Shown here: one piece after another, positions 1 through 6,759 of the stretch
Layout: each line of letters opens with the position of its first letter
Numbering within the stretch: the stretch's first letter is position 1
Source of the DNA: Pseudomonadota bacterium
GTDB taxonomy: Bacteria; Pseudomonadota; Gammaproteobacteria; Steroidobacterales; Steroidobacteraceae
DNA length: 16,397 nt
Reading direction: 5' to 3'
Assembly: GCA_023433465.1 (NCBI GenBank)
Contig: JAEZCR010000298.1
Coordinates: forward strand, 1 to 16,397
Position numbers and translations under genes: made by a program
Notes under the pieces: generated by a model
Databases searched by the model: none
Told to the model about the DNA's origin: nothing
Seen by the model: the letters and a program-made list of their open reading frames with translations, nothing else

Positions 1-89
1 ATCGCGCACTCGCCGCGCTCGCGCCGCTGGGGCCCCGCTTCGCGCACCTGGCTGAATTCGCGCACTTCCTCGTCGCGCGCGTGAATTGA
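1..89 (+). CDS. ispA: Farnesyl diphosphate synthase, C-terminal end (partial)
   Basis: Only the last 28 codons are present, reading frame starting at base 3 and ending at TGA 87-89. The tail contains ALAALAPLGPRF, followed by a helix ending HFLVARVN. This matches the C-terminal helix of bacterial short-chain polyprenyl synthases (family knowledge: condensation of IPP with DMAPP/GPP to FPP in the cytosol). None of the DDxxD catalytic motifs lie in the window. The call rests on this tail and on the position 22 bases before dxs, the usual xseB-ispA-dxs order of Gammaproteobacteria. Another polyprenyl synthase is the only realistic alternative. Confidence 0.8.
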   Translation, partial: RALAALAPLGPRFAHLAEFAHFLVARVN

Positions 90-111
90 GCGCGTGTAAA
101 CTCCCACCGCA

Positions 112-2016
112 ATGTCCCATGCTTCCGACGCATTTCCGCTGCTGCGCACGCTCGATTCGCCCGCGGATCTGCGTGCTCAACCCGACGGCAGGCTCCCCGA
201 GATCTGCAACGAACTACGGGAATACCTGATCCGCAGCGTCGCGACTCGCGGCGGGCACTTCGCGGCGGGACTCGGCACGGTCGAACTCACGGTCGCGCTG
301 CACTACGTTTTCGACACCCCCCACGACCGACTCGTCTGGGACGTCGGTCACCAGGCCTACCCCCACAAGGTGCTGACCGGACGGCGCGAGCGGCTCGACA
401 CCATCAAGCAAAGCGGTGGCCTCGCGCCCTTTCCGTCACGCGCGGAAAGTGAATACGACACGTTCGGCGTCGGGCACTCGAGCACGTCGATCTCGGCCGC
501 GCTCGGCATGGCGGTGGCCGCCGAGCTGACACATGATCCGCGCAAGGTCGTCGCGATCATCGGCGACGGCGCCATCACCGGCGGCATGGCCTGGGAGGCG
601 CTGCTCAACGCCGGCGCGCGCAGGACCAACCTGCTGGTCGTGCTCAACGACAACGACATGTCGATCTCCGAGAACGTCGGCGCGTTGTCCAACTACTTCG
701 CGAAAGTGCTGTCCGGCCGCATGTATTCGACGCTGCGCTCGGGCGGCAAGAAGATGCTGAAGCAGATGCCCACGATGTGGGAGCTGGCGCGACGGTCCGA
801 GGAAATGATGAAGGGCATGGTGTTGCCCGGCACTATCTTCGAAGAGCTCGGGTTCAACTACATCGGTCCGATGAACGGGCACGACATCAAGGAGCTCGTG
901 ACCACGCTGCGCAACATGCGCCACCTCAACGGGCCGCAGCTGCTGCACGTGGTGACGCGCAAGGGCAAAGGTTACGCGCCCGCCGAGGCGGATCCGATCA
1001 AGTGGCACGGCCCGGGGCCGTTCGATCCGGCCAGCGGCACCATCTTCAAGGAAAAGGCGCAGGGTCCTTCCTACTCGCAGGTGTTCGGCCAGTGGCTGTG
1101 CGACATGGCCGCGCGCGACGAACGCATCGTCGCGATCACGCCCGCGATGCGCGAGGGCTCCGGGCTGGTCGAGTACTCGAAGAAATTTCCGCAGCGTTAT
1201 TTCGACGTCGCCATCGCCGAGCAACACGCCGTGACGTTCGCGGCCGGCCTCGCGTGCGAGGGTCTGAAGCCCGTGGTGGCTATCTACTCGACCTTCCTGC
1301 AGCGCGCCTACGACCAGCTCATCCACGACGTGGCGCTGCAGAACCTGCCGGTCGTGTTCGCGCTCGATCGCGCGGGCCTCGTCGGCGGCGACGGCGCGAC
1401 TCACCAGGGCTCGTACGATCATTCGTTCCTGCGTTGCATCCCGAACATCGTCGTCATGGCTCCGGCCGACGAGAACGAGTGCCGGCAGATGCTCTACACC
1501 GCGACCACCCTGCCCGGCCCATCCGCGGTCCGTTATCCGCGCGGCCAGGGTCCGGGTGTCACACCCGTCGCCGAAATGACGGCGCTGCCCGTGGGCAAGG
1601 CACAGCTGCGCCGCGAGGGCCGCGGCGGCCTGCTGATTCTCGCCTTCGGGTCACTCGTGAAATCCGCGGAGATCATCGGCGAGCGCCTCGACGCGACGGT
1701 CGTCAACATGCGCTTCGTGAAGCCGCTCGACGAAGAGCTCGTGCTGCGGCTCGCCGAACAACACACGGCGCTGGTCACGATCGAGGAGAACGCCATCGCC
1801 GGCGGCGCGGGTTCCGCCGTCCTCGAGCTGCTCGCGACCTGCGGCGTGCAACTACCCACGCTCACGCTCGGCATTCCCGACCGCTTCGTCGAGCACGGGT
1901 CGCGCGAGGACTGCCTGGTCCAGGCCGAGCTCGATCTACCCAGTCTCGAGAGCGCGGTCCGCCGCTGGTGGGAACAGCAGTCCGTGTCCGGGCTGCAGGC
2001 GGCGGCCGGGACATAA
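112..2016 (+). CDS. dxs: 1-deoxy-D-xylulose-5-phosphate synthase
   Basis: This cytosolic, thiamine-diphosphate- and Mg-dependent enzyme condenses pyruvate and glyceraldehyde 3-phosphate to DXP, the first step of the MEP isoprenoid pathway; DXP also feeds thiamine and pyridoxal synthesis. It has 634 residues (E. coli about 620). Key residues fall at the same numbers as in the E. coli enzyme: His49 (GGHFAAGLGTVEL), His80 (GHQAYPHK), Asp152 in GDGAITGG, Asn181 in LNDNDMS, and Glu370 in AIAEQHAVT. The transketolase central and C-terminal domains follow, including DRAGLVGGDGATHQG. The ATG at 112 gives the usual short N-terminus ending in DSPADLR; no strong Shine-Dalgarno precedes it. It lies 22 bases after ispA and probably shares its transcript. 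Nothing looks degenerate. Confidence 0.98.
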   Translation: MSHASDAFPLLRTLDSPADLRAQPDGRLPEICNELREYLIRSVATRGGHFAAGLGTVELTVALHYVFDTPHDRLVWDVGHQAYPHKVLTGRRERLDTIKQSGGLAPFPSRAESEYDTFGVGHSSTSISAALGMAVAAELTHDPRKVVAIIGDGAITGGMAWEALLNAGARRTNLLVVLNDNDMSISENVGALSNYFAKVLSGRMYSTLRSGGKKMLKQMPTMWELARRSEEMMKGMVLPGTIFEELGFNYIGPMNGHDIKELVTTLRNMRHLNGPQLLHVVTRKGKGYAPAEADPIKWHGPGPFDPASGTIFKEKAQGPSYSQVFGQWLCDMAARDERIVAITPAMREGSGLVEYSKKFPQRYFDVAIAEQHAVTFAAGLACEGLKPVVAIYSTFLQRAYDQLIHDVALQNLPVVFALDRAGLVGGDGATHQGSYDHSFLRCIPNIVVMAPADENECRQMLYTATTLPGPSAVRYPRGQGPGVTPVAEMTALPVGKAQLRREGRGGLLILAFGSLVKSAEIIGERLDATVVNMRFVKPLDEELVLRLAEQHTALVTIEENAIAGGAGSAVLELLATCGVQLPTLTLGIPDRFVEHGSREDCLVQAELDLPSLESAVRRWWEQQSVSGLQAAAGT

Positions 2017-2150
2017 TTTTTCGACTTCGGGGCCCGTTTCAGGCGCCCGCGGGAACATTTCCGCCGTATCGCCCTTATGAGGGGTTGATCGATCCGCGAA
2101 AGCCCGCAAACTGTGAGCCTTCAATTCCGACCCGTATTTCAGGCCTCCCC

Positions 2151-2978
2151 ATGAACACTGCTGCTGCACCACAGGCGCGCGTCGTCGCCGTCGAAGACGT
2201 CCAGAACCGCGCCGACACGCGCCGGATTCCGATCAACCAGGTCGGCATCAAGGACATCAATCATCCGGTGCGTGTCAAGGATCGTTCGGTGGGCGAGCAG
2301 CACACGGTCGCCAACTTCAACATGTACGTGAACCTGCCTCACAACTTCAAGGGCACGCACATGTCGCGCTTCGTCGAGATCCTGCATCGCGAGCGCGAGA
2401 TCTCGGTCGAGTCGTTCGGCAGCCTGCTCGCCGAGATGACGGAGCGCCTCGAAGCGGACTCCGGGCACATCGAGATGTCGTTCCCGTATTTCGTGATGAA
2501 GAAGGCGCCGATCTCGGGCGTCGAGAGCTACATGGATTACCACGCCACGCTCACGGGCAAACGCGTGAAAGACGTGACCGAAATGTGGGTGAAGGTCGTC
2601 GTCCCGGTGACGAGCCTGTGTCCCTGCTCGAAGAAGATCTCCGAGCGCGGCGCCCACAACCAGCGATCGCACGTCACGATCTCCGCGAAGCTGCGCGAGC
2701 ACATGTGGATAGAGGAGCTCATCGAGATCGCGGAGTCGGAAGCCTCGTGCGAGCTGTACGGCATCCTCAAGCGCCCCGACGAGAAGTACGTGACCGAGCG
2801 CGCCTACGACAATCCGAAATTCGTCGAGGACATGGTGCGCGACGTGGCCGTGCGGCTGAACGACGAGCCGCGCATCGGCGCATACGTGGTGGAATCGGAG
2901 AACTTCGAGTCCATCCACAATCACTCCGCCTACGCGCTGATCGAGCGCGACAAGGACGCGGAAACCCGTAGCGCGTGA
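2151..2978 (+). CDS. folE2: GTP cyclohydrolase FolE2 (type IB)
   Basis: Converts GTP to 7,8-dihydroneopterin triphosphate, the first step of tetrahydrofolate synthesis, in the cytosol. The 275-residue protein carries the family signature SLCPCSKKISERGAHNQRS at residues 155-173. Cys157 and His169 have the spacing of the metal ligands known from the Neisseria enzyme, and Glu211 in RPDEKYVTE fits the third. The motif GTHMSRF lies at 68-74. FolE2 proteins work with Mn or other metals, so bacteria often use them when zinc is scarce and many are Zur-controlled; no convincing Zur box was seen in the 134 bases upstream. The ATG at 2151 has no obvious Shine-Dalgarno, but the frame contains no family-like sequence before it. 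A stray open frame continues far upstream through dxs and is not coding. Confidence 0.97.
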   Translation: MNTAAAPQARVVAVEDVQNRADTRRIPINQVGIKDINHPVRVKDRSVGEQHTVANFNMYVNLPHNFKGTHMSRFVEILHREREISVESFGSLLAEMTERLEADSGHIEMSFPYFVMKKAPISGVESYMDYHATLTGKRVKDVTEMWVKVVVPVTSLCPCSKKISERGAHNQRSHVTISAKLREHMWIEELIEIAESEASCELYGILKRPDEKYVTERAYDNPKFVEDMVRDVAVRLNDEPRIGAYVVESENFESIHNHSAYALIERDKDAETRSA

Positions 2979-2983
2979 CGCCG

Positions 2984-2998
2984 GCCTGCTCGGCAGGC
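2984..2998 (+). terminator. Short hairpin just after folE2, possible weak terminator
   Basis: A perfect 6-bp stem (GCCTGC / GCAGGC) with a TCG loop starts five bases after the folE2 stop. There is no T-run behind it, so it is at best a weak terminator or a 3' end stabiliser. The remaining bases up to 3116 show no other clear signal. Confidence 0.25.
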
Positions 2999-3116
2999 GC
3001 GCGAACCCCGTCACATTTCGGCCGCCCGCCACGAGTTCGTCATCGCGGGCGAGAAACCCGTTCCGCCGCGCGCGGCACACATGGGCTGCAATCCATGGAT
3101 CGGATCGGGGAACTGG

Positions 3117-3782
3117 ATGGCCAGGCGAGCGACAACGGAATACCTGCGCAAGTTACTGCCGTGGATCGCCGCTGTCGCGTTCCTGGCGCCGCCCTGCCTC
3201 GCCGGCTCGGTCGCGATCGAGGCGCTGCGACGCGACGGCAAACCACTGATCGGCGCCGTAGTGCTGCTGGAAGCTGTATCGCCCGCCCAGCCGCCGGCGG
3301 TTCCCGTCGAGGCGGTCATGGACCAGGTCCATCTCGCCTTCGCGCCGGACGTGCTCGTGCTGCCGGTGCGCTCGAGCGTTCAGTTCCCCAACAGCGATGA
3401 AGTGAGTCACCAGGTCTATTCGTTCTCGAGCGCGCGCTCCTTCCAGCTGCCGCTGTATCGCGGCAAGCCCTATCCACCGGTGACGTTCGAGAAGCCGGGC
3501 ATCATCACGCTCGGCTGCAACATCCACGACAACATGATCGCGTACATCGTGGTCACGGAGGCGCCCTGGTTCGGGCGCACGGACGACCGCGGTAGTTGGA
3601 TCGCCGACGACGTGCCCGCGGGCCGTTACCGGCTGCGGATCTGGCATCCGCTGATGAACGAGCCTGAAGACAAGGGCCGCATCGTCGAAGTCGGCGGACA
3701 GCCCGTCAGCGCGACCATCAAGCTCACCCGCTCGCTCAAGCCGGCGCCGCTCTCGGATCGTCCGCACTCATGGGAATACTGA
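3117..3782 (+). CDS. Secreted cupredoxin-domain protein with amicyanin-like copper site
   Basis: The protein is 221 residues from ATG 3117, which is preceded by GGGGAA and opens a normal signal peptide: MARR, hydrophobic LLPWIAAVAFLAPP, cleavage near CLAGS. An in-frame ATG at 3081 is possible but puts 12 residues before the signal. A domain containing GKPLIGAVVLLEA comes first, then a cupredoxin fold with candidate type 1 copper ligands His98 (SDEVSHQVY), Cys134, His137 and Met140. The Cys-x2-His-x2-Met spacing is that of amicyanin, which explains why such proteins are often labelled methylamine utilization proteins; no methylamine dehydrogenase gene is nearby. The C-terminal part (DDRGSWIADDVPAGRYRLRIWHP) resembles a carboxypeptidase-regulatory-like domain. 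It is predicted periplasmic, holding copper or carrying electrons. The next gene overlaps its end, suggesting a joint role. Confidence 0.8.
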   Translation: MARRATTEYLRKLLPWIAAVAFLAPPCLAGSVAIEALRRDGKPLIGAVVLLEAVSPAQPPAVPVEAVMDQVHLAFAPDVLVLPVRSSVQFPNSDEVSHQVYSFSSARSFQLPLYRGKPYPPVTFEKPGIITLGCNIHDNMIAYIVVTEAPWFGRTDDRGSWIADDVPAGRYRLRIWHPLMNEPEDKGRIVEVGGQPVSATIKLTRSLKPAPLSDRPHSWEY

Positions 3783-5008
3783 AGGGCATGCGCATCGCGG
3801 GACTGATCGCGCTCCGGCTCCTGGTGTGCGCGGTGAGCACGGCGTCCCTCGCGGGCGAGTGGCAGCTCGGACTCGATCTGCGCGCCATCCATTCGGATGG
3901 GCGCGAATCATTCCTCGACAACGGCCAGGGCAAGCTGCGTTTCGACGAGGATCACCAGGGCATCCGGCTCGGACGCCTGCGCGCCGCGTGGAACCAGCCG
4001 ATCGGCGATACCTTCGCCGCACACGTGGAGGCCTCGGCCTGGGACGGCGACGACAAGAATCCCATCGACCTGACCGAGGCGTATTTCGAGTATCGGCCGG
4101 TGCCGCGCGCGGGCTTCAGGAGCCGCGTCCGCCTGGGCGCCTTCTATCCACCCATGTCCCTCGAGAGCCGCGCGCTCGGCTGGGAAACCCCGTACACGAT
4201 CACGCCTTCCGCGATCGGCAGTTGGATCGGCGAGGAGATCCGCGCGATCGGCCTCGAAGGCCAGGTCGACTGGTTAGGCACTCGCCGCGGGCACGATTTC
4301 GACCTGCGGCTCACGGCCGCGCTGTTCGGCTGGAACGATCCCGCCGGCACGATGATCGGCGCGCATGGCTTCGCGATGCACGACCGGCAGACGACGCTGT
4401 TCGGCCGCGTCGGCGCGCCGCAGCCGGACCTCGAAAAAGCGAAGAAAGAGCTGTTCCACGAGATCGACGGGCGCCCGGGGTATTACCTCGGCGCTCAGGC
4501 GCGTTACCTCGATCGCGCCGTGCTCGACCTGCTCCACTACGACAACCGCGCGGATCCGGCGGCGCGGGCGCCCGGGATCCGCGATCTCGCGTGGTACACC
4601 GAGTTCGATGCCGCGGCGCTGCGCATCGAAACCGGCGGCGGCTGGACCGTCATCGTCCAGGCGCTCGAAGGTCACACGGCCATCAATCCGTTCCGGCTGC
4701 TCGAGTGGAAGTTCGAGTCGCGATCCGCACTCGCCGCGCGGCGCTTCGGCCATCACATGATCGCCGCGCGCTACGACATCTTCGAAGTCGTGTACGACGA
4801 CCGGCCGACCTGGGCGGGCAGCGAGGACGGCCATGCGTGGACCGTCGCGTACAGCGTCGACCGCGGCGATCGCTGGCGTTTCGCGCTGGAATGGCTGCGT
4901 GTCACGAGTGACGTGCCGGAGCGCGCCGCGACGCTGGGCGAACCCGCGCTCGCCACCGAATCGAAACTCGAGCTATCCGCGCGATATCTCTTGAGCGGCC
5001 GCTTCTGA
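3770..5008 (+). CDS. Predicted outer-membrane beta-barrel protein paired with cupredoxin
   Basis: A 412-residue protein of unknown function. It has an N-terminal signal (MRIAGLIALRLLVCAVSTASLAG, then EWQLGLDLR), many alternating amphipathic strands rich in Tyr, Trp and Arg, and a C-terminal ...LSARYLLSGRF. The terminal Phe is typical of BamA-assembled outer-membrane barrels. It overlaps the cupredoxin gene by 13 bases if it starts at ATG 3770. An internal ATG at 3788 would start exactly at MRIAGL, six bases after that stop, and is an equally plausible start. Neither has an ideal Shine-Dalgarno, so translation is probably coupled to the gene before. Segments such as SAWDGDDKNPIDLTEAYFEY and RVRLGAFYPPMSLE resemble strands of porin-like proteins, but no named family was recognised. 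Transport of copper or a small solute is only a guess. Confidence 0.65.
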   Translation: MGILKGMRIAGLIALRLLVCAVSTASLAGEWQLGLDLRAIHSDGRESFLDNGQGKLRFDEDHQGIRLGRLRAAWNQPIGDTFAAHVEASAWDGDDKNPIDLTEAYFEYRPVPRAGFRSRVRLGAFYPPMSLESRALGWETPYTITPSAIGSWIGEEIRAIGLEGQVDWLGTRRGHDFDLRLTAALFGWNDPAGTMIGAHGFAMHDRQTTLFGRVGAPQPDLEKAKKELFHEIDGRPGYYLGAQARYLDRAVLDLLHYDNRADPAARAPGIRDLAWYTEFDAAALRIETGGGWTVIVQALEGHTAINPFRLLEWKFESRSALAARRFGHHMIAARYDIFEVVYDDRPTWAGSEDGHAWTVAYSVDRGDRWRFALEWLRVTSDVPERAATLGEPALATESKLELSARYLLSGRF

Positions 5009-5123
5009 ATTTCCCCCGCGGTCGCGACGCGATCGCCTTCCCGTGAAAATTCAGCGACCTAGGGACACGCAAGCCGTCGACTGACAGGCCCGTAATTTCG
5101 CGCATGGTGGAGAGCACCCGGGG

Positions 5124-5161
5124 ACCGCGCGCTATGTTCGAGCGGAAATATCCCGCGCGGT
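5124..5161. repeat. Inverted repeat upstream of the aldehyde dehydrogenase
   Basis: Eight-base perfect arms, ACCGCGCG at 5124-5131 and CGCGCGGT at 5154-5161, are separated by 22 bases containing the more AT-rich TATGTTC and GAAATAT stretches. It ends 23 bases before the aldehyde dehydrogenase start, so it could be an operator or a leader hairpin. The rest of the gap 5009-5123 shows nothing clear. The G/C-only arms make chance occurrence quite possible. Confidence 0.3.
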
Positions 5162-5170
5162 GCATACGGG

Positions 5171-5176
5171 AAGGAG
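5171..5176 (+). promoter_or_regulatory. Shine-Dalgarno that fixes the aldehyde dehydrogenase start
   Basis: AAGGAG lies eight bases before ATG 5185. An in-frame ATG at 5104 has no such site and would add 27 residues unlike any aldehyde dehydrogenase N-terminus. Confidence 0.8.
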
Positions 5177-5184
5177 CCAGGACC

Positions 5185-6624
5185 ATGAGCGCGAATCCAA
5201 AGACAGTCGAAGCCGGGCTTGCCCCGTTCAAGTTGCTCATCGACGGCAGACTGGTCGGGGGAGCGTCCTCGATGGACGTGATCAACCCGGCCACCGGCAA
5301 ACCCTTCATCCAATGCCCGCGCGCCGACAGCGCCCAGCTCAACGAGGCGGTCGCGGCCGCGAAGGCCGCCTTTCCCGCGTGGTCGCGCAAGTCGTGGAGC
5401 GAGCGGCGCGAATTGCTGCTGGCGTTGGCCGACGCGCTCACGAAGCGCCAGGACGAGTTCGCGAAGCTCATGACGCTCGAACAGGGCAAGCCGCTTTCGC
5501 AGGCGGGATTCGAGATCGGCGGCGCGATCGCGATGCTCACGACCTTCGCGGAAATGAAGATGGAGCCGAAGGTGCTGCGCGAGGACGCCACGCAGAAGAT
5601 CGTGCAGCTGCGCACGCCACTCGGCGTGGTCGCGGCGATCACGCCGTGGAACTTCCCGATGATCCTGCTGATGATCAAGCTCGCGCCCGCGCTGCTGTCC
5701 GGCAATACGGTGGTCGCGAAACCCGCGCCGACCACCCCCCTCACTACCCTGCTGTTCGGCGAACTCGCCTCGAAGATCCTGCCGCCCGGCGTTCTCAACG
5801 TGATCACGGACCAGAACGATCTCGGCGGCGCGCTCACGCAGCATCCCGACGTCGCGAAAGTCGCGTTCACCGGTTCGACGGCCACCGGCCGCAAGGTCAT
5901 GGCGAGCGTCGCGAACACGTTGAAGCGCATCACGCTCGAGCTCGGCGGCAACGACGCCGCCATCATCCTGCCCGGCACGAGCGCGAAGGAGATCGCGCCC
6001 AGGATCTTCATGGGCGCGATGATCAACGCCGGCCAGGTGTGCCTCGCGATCAAACGCGTATACGCGCACGAGTCCATCTACGACGAACTGTGCGACGAAC
6101 TCGCGCGGCTCGCGAACGAGGCGGTCGTGGGCGACGGCATGGACCCGAACACGTTCATCGGTCCCGTGCAGAACAAGGCGCAGTTCGAGAAGGTGAAGGA
6201 GTTCATCGCCGACGCGCATGCGCGCGGCAAGGTCATCGCGGGCGGCAAGGTACTCGAGCGTGACGGGTATTTCATCGCGCCGACCATCGTGCGCGACATT
6301 CCCGACGACGCGCGCCTCGTGCGCGAGGAACAGTTCGGCCCCGTCACCCCGGTGATGAAATACAAGGACGTCGACGAAGCCCTCGCGCGTGCCAACAGCA
6401 CCGAGTACGGCCTCGGCGGCACCGTATGGGGCTCGGACCTCGACGCCGCCTACGCCGTCGCCGCGAAGATGGAATCGGGCACGGTGTGGGTCAACAAGCA
6501 TCTCGACCTGCCGCCCGACGTGCCGTTCGCGGGCGCCAAGCAATCCGGCATCGGCGCCGAGATGGGCCACGAGGGCCTCGAAGAGTTCACGCAGCCCAAA
6601 GTCATCAACCTGGCGAAAGCCTGA
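5185..6624 (+). CDS. NAD(P)-dependent aldehyde dehydrogenase
   Basis: A 479-residue cytosolic enzyme of the aldehyde dehydrogenase superfamily, oxidising an aldehyde to its acid with NAD or NADP. The Rossmann-type cofactor motifs are ITPWNFP (Asn156 holds the oxyanion) and VAFTGSTATGRKVM. The general base is Glu252 in TLELGGND, and the nucleophile is Cys286 in NAGQVCLAIKR. The conserved EEQFGPVTPV lies in the C-terminal part, and the tail reads FAGAKQSGIGAEMGHEGLEEF. Family length is normal (about 480-500) and all key residues are present. The WVNKHLDLPPDVPFAGAKQSG region suggests an AldA/betaine-aldehyde-like subgroup, but the substrate cannot be read from sequence or neighbours. It is probably a single-gene unit: a strong Shine-Dalgarno precedes it and a clear intrinsic terminator follows. 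Confidence 0.93.
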   Translation: MSANPKTVEAGLAPFKLLIDGRLVGGASSMDVINPATGKPFIQCPRADSAQLNEAVAAAKAAFPAWSRKSWSERRELLLALADALTKRQDEFAKLMTLEQGKPLSQAGFEIGGAIAMLTTFAEMKMEPKVLREDATQKIVQLRTPLGVVAAITPWNFPMILLMIKLAPALLSGNTVVAKPAPTTPLTTLLFGELASKILPPGVLNVITDQNDLGGALTQHPDVAKVAFTGSTATGRKVMASVANTLKRITLELGGNDAAIILPGTSAKEIAPRIFMGAMINAGQVCLAIKRVYAHESIYDELCDELARLANEAVVGDGMDPNTFIGPVQNKAQFEKVKEFIADAHARGKVIAGGKVLERDGYFIAPTIVRDIPDDARLVREEQFGPVTPVMKYKDVDEALARANSTEYGLGGTVWGSDLDAAYAVAAKMESGTVWVNKHLDLPPDVPFAGAKQSGIGAEMGHEGLEEFTQPKVINLAKA

Positions 6625-6645
6625 TCTCCTCCGCTGCGGATCCGG

Positions 6646-6681
6646 GCGCCGGACGTCGCTGACGTCCGGCGCTCGTGTTTT
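6646..6681 (+). terminator. Intrinsic terminator of the aldehyde dehydrogenase gene
   Basis: A perfect 12-bp G/C-rich stem (6646-6657 with 6661-6672), a 3-base loop GCT and then TCGTGTTTT. It starts 21 bases after the stop codon and separates this gene from the porin promoter downstream. It is the best intrinsic terminator in the window. Confidence 0.85.
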
Positions 6682-6701
6682 CGGCTGGCGATGTTCCGCG
6701 A

Positions 6702-6731
6702 TAGATAGATAGTCGGCGACATCTATACAAT
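6702..6731 (+). promoter_or_regulatory. Putative sigma-70-type promoter of the porin gene
   Basis: The -10 candidate TACAAT (6726-6731, five of six matches to TATAAT) has a weak -35 candidate TAGATA (6702-6707) 18 bases upstream. It sits in an unusually AT-rich patch for this genome, right after the terminator and 28 bases before the porin ATG. The -35 falls within a short GATA tandem repeat (6700-6712). Confidence 0.45.
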
Positions 6732-6759
6732 CGCGCACCGAATCCTCCGGAGCACCCAC

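Noticed and set aside
436..1422. A 328-codon open frame antisense to dxs.
   Set aside because: It lies wholly within dxs on the opposite strand, has no recognisable domain and shows the biased composition of a shadow frame.
777..2150. Open frame continuous with folE2 that extends upstream across the end of dxs, suggesting a much larger fusion protein.
   Set aside because: The upstream part is Arg/Ala/Gly-rich out-of-frame translation of dxs, a common result of high GC content. Only the part from ATG 2151 resembles FolE2.
2017..2150. Zur operator before folE2.
   Set aside because: FolE2 genes are often zinc-regulated, but no AT-rich palindrome resembling a Zur box is present in this gap.
2984..3116. 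Promoter for the cupredoxin gene.
   Set aside because: No pair of -35 and -10 hexamers with reasonable spacing was found in this G/C-rich gap.
5059..6759. A 566-codon open frame antisense to the aldehyde dehydrogenase gene.
   Set aside because: The composition is Arg/Asp/Glu/His/Val-rich without any domain, and the plus-strand gene has all family motifs and a good ribosome-binding site. It mirrors codon bias.
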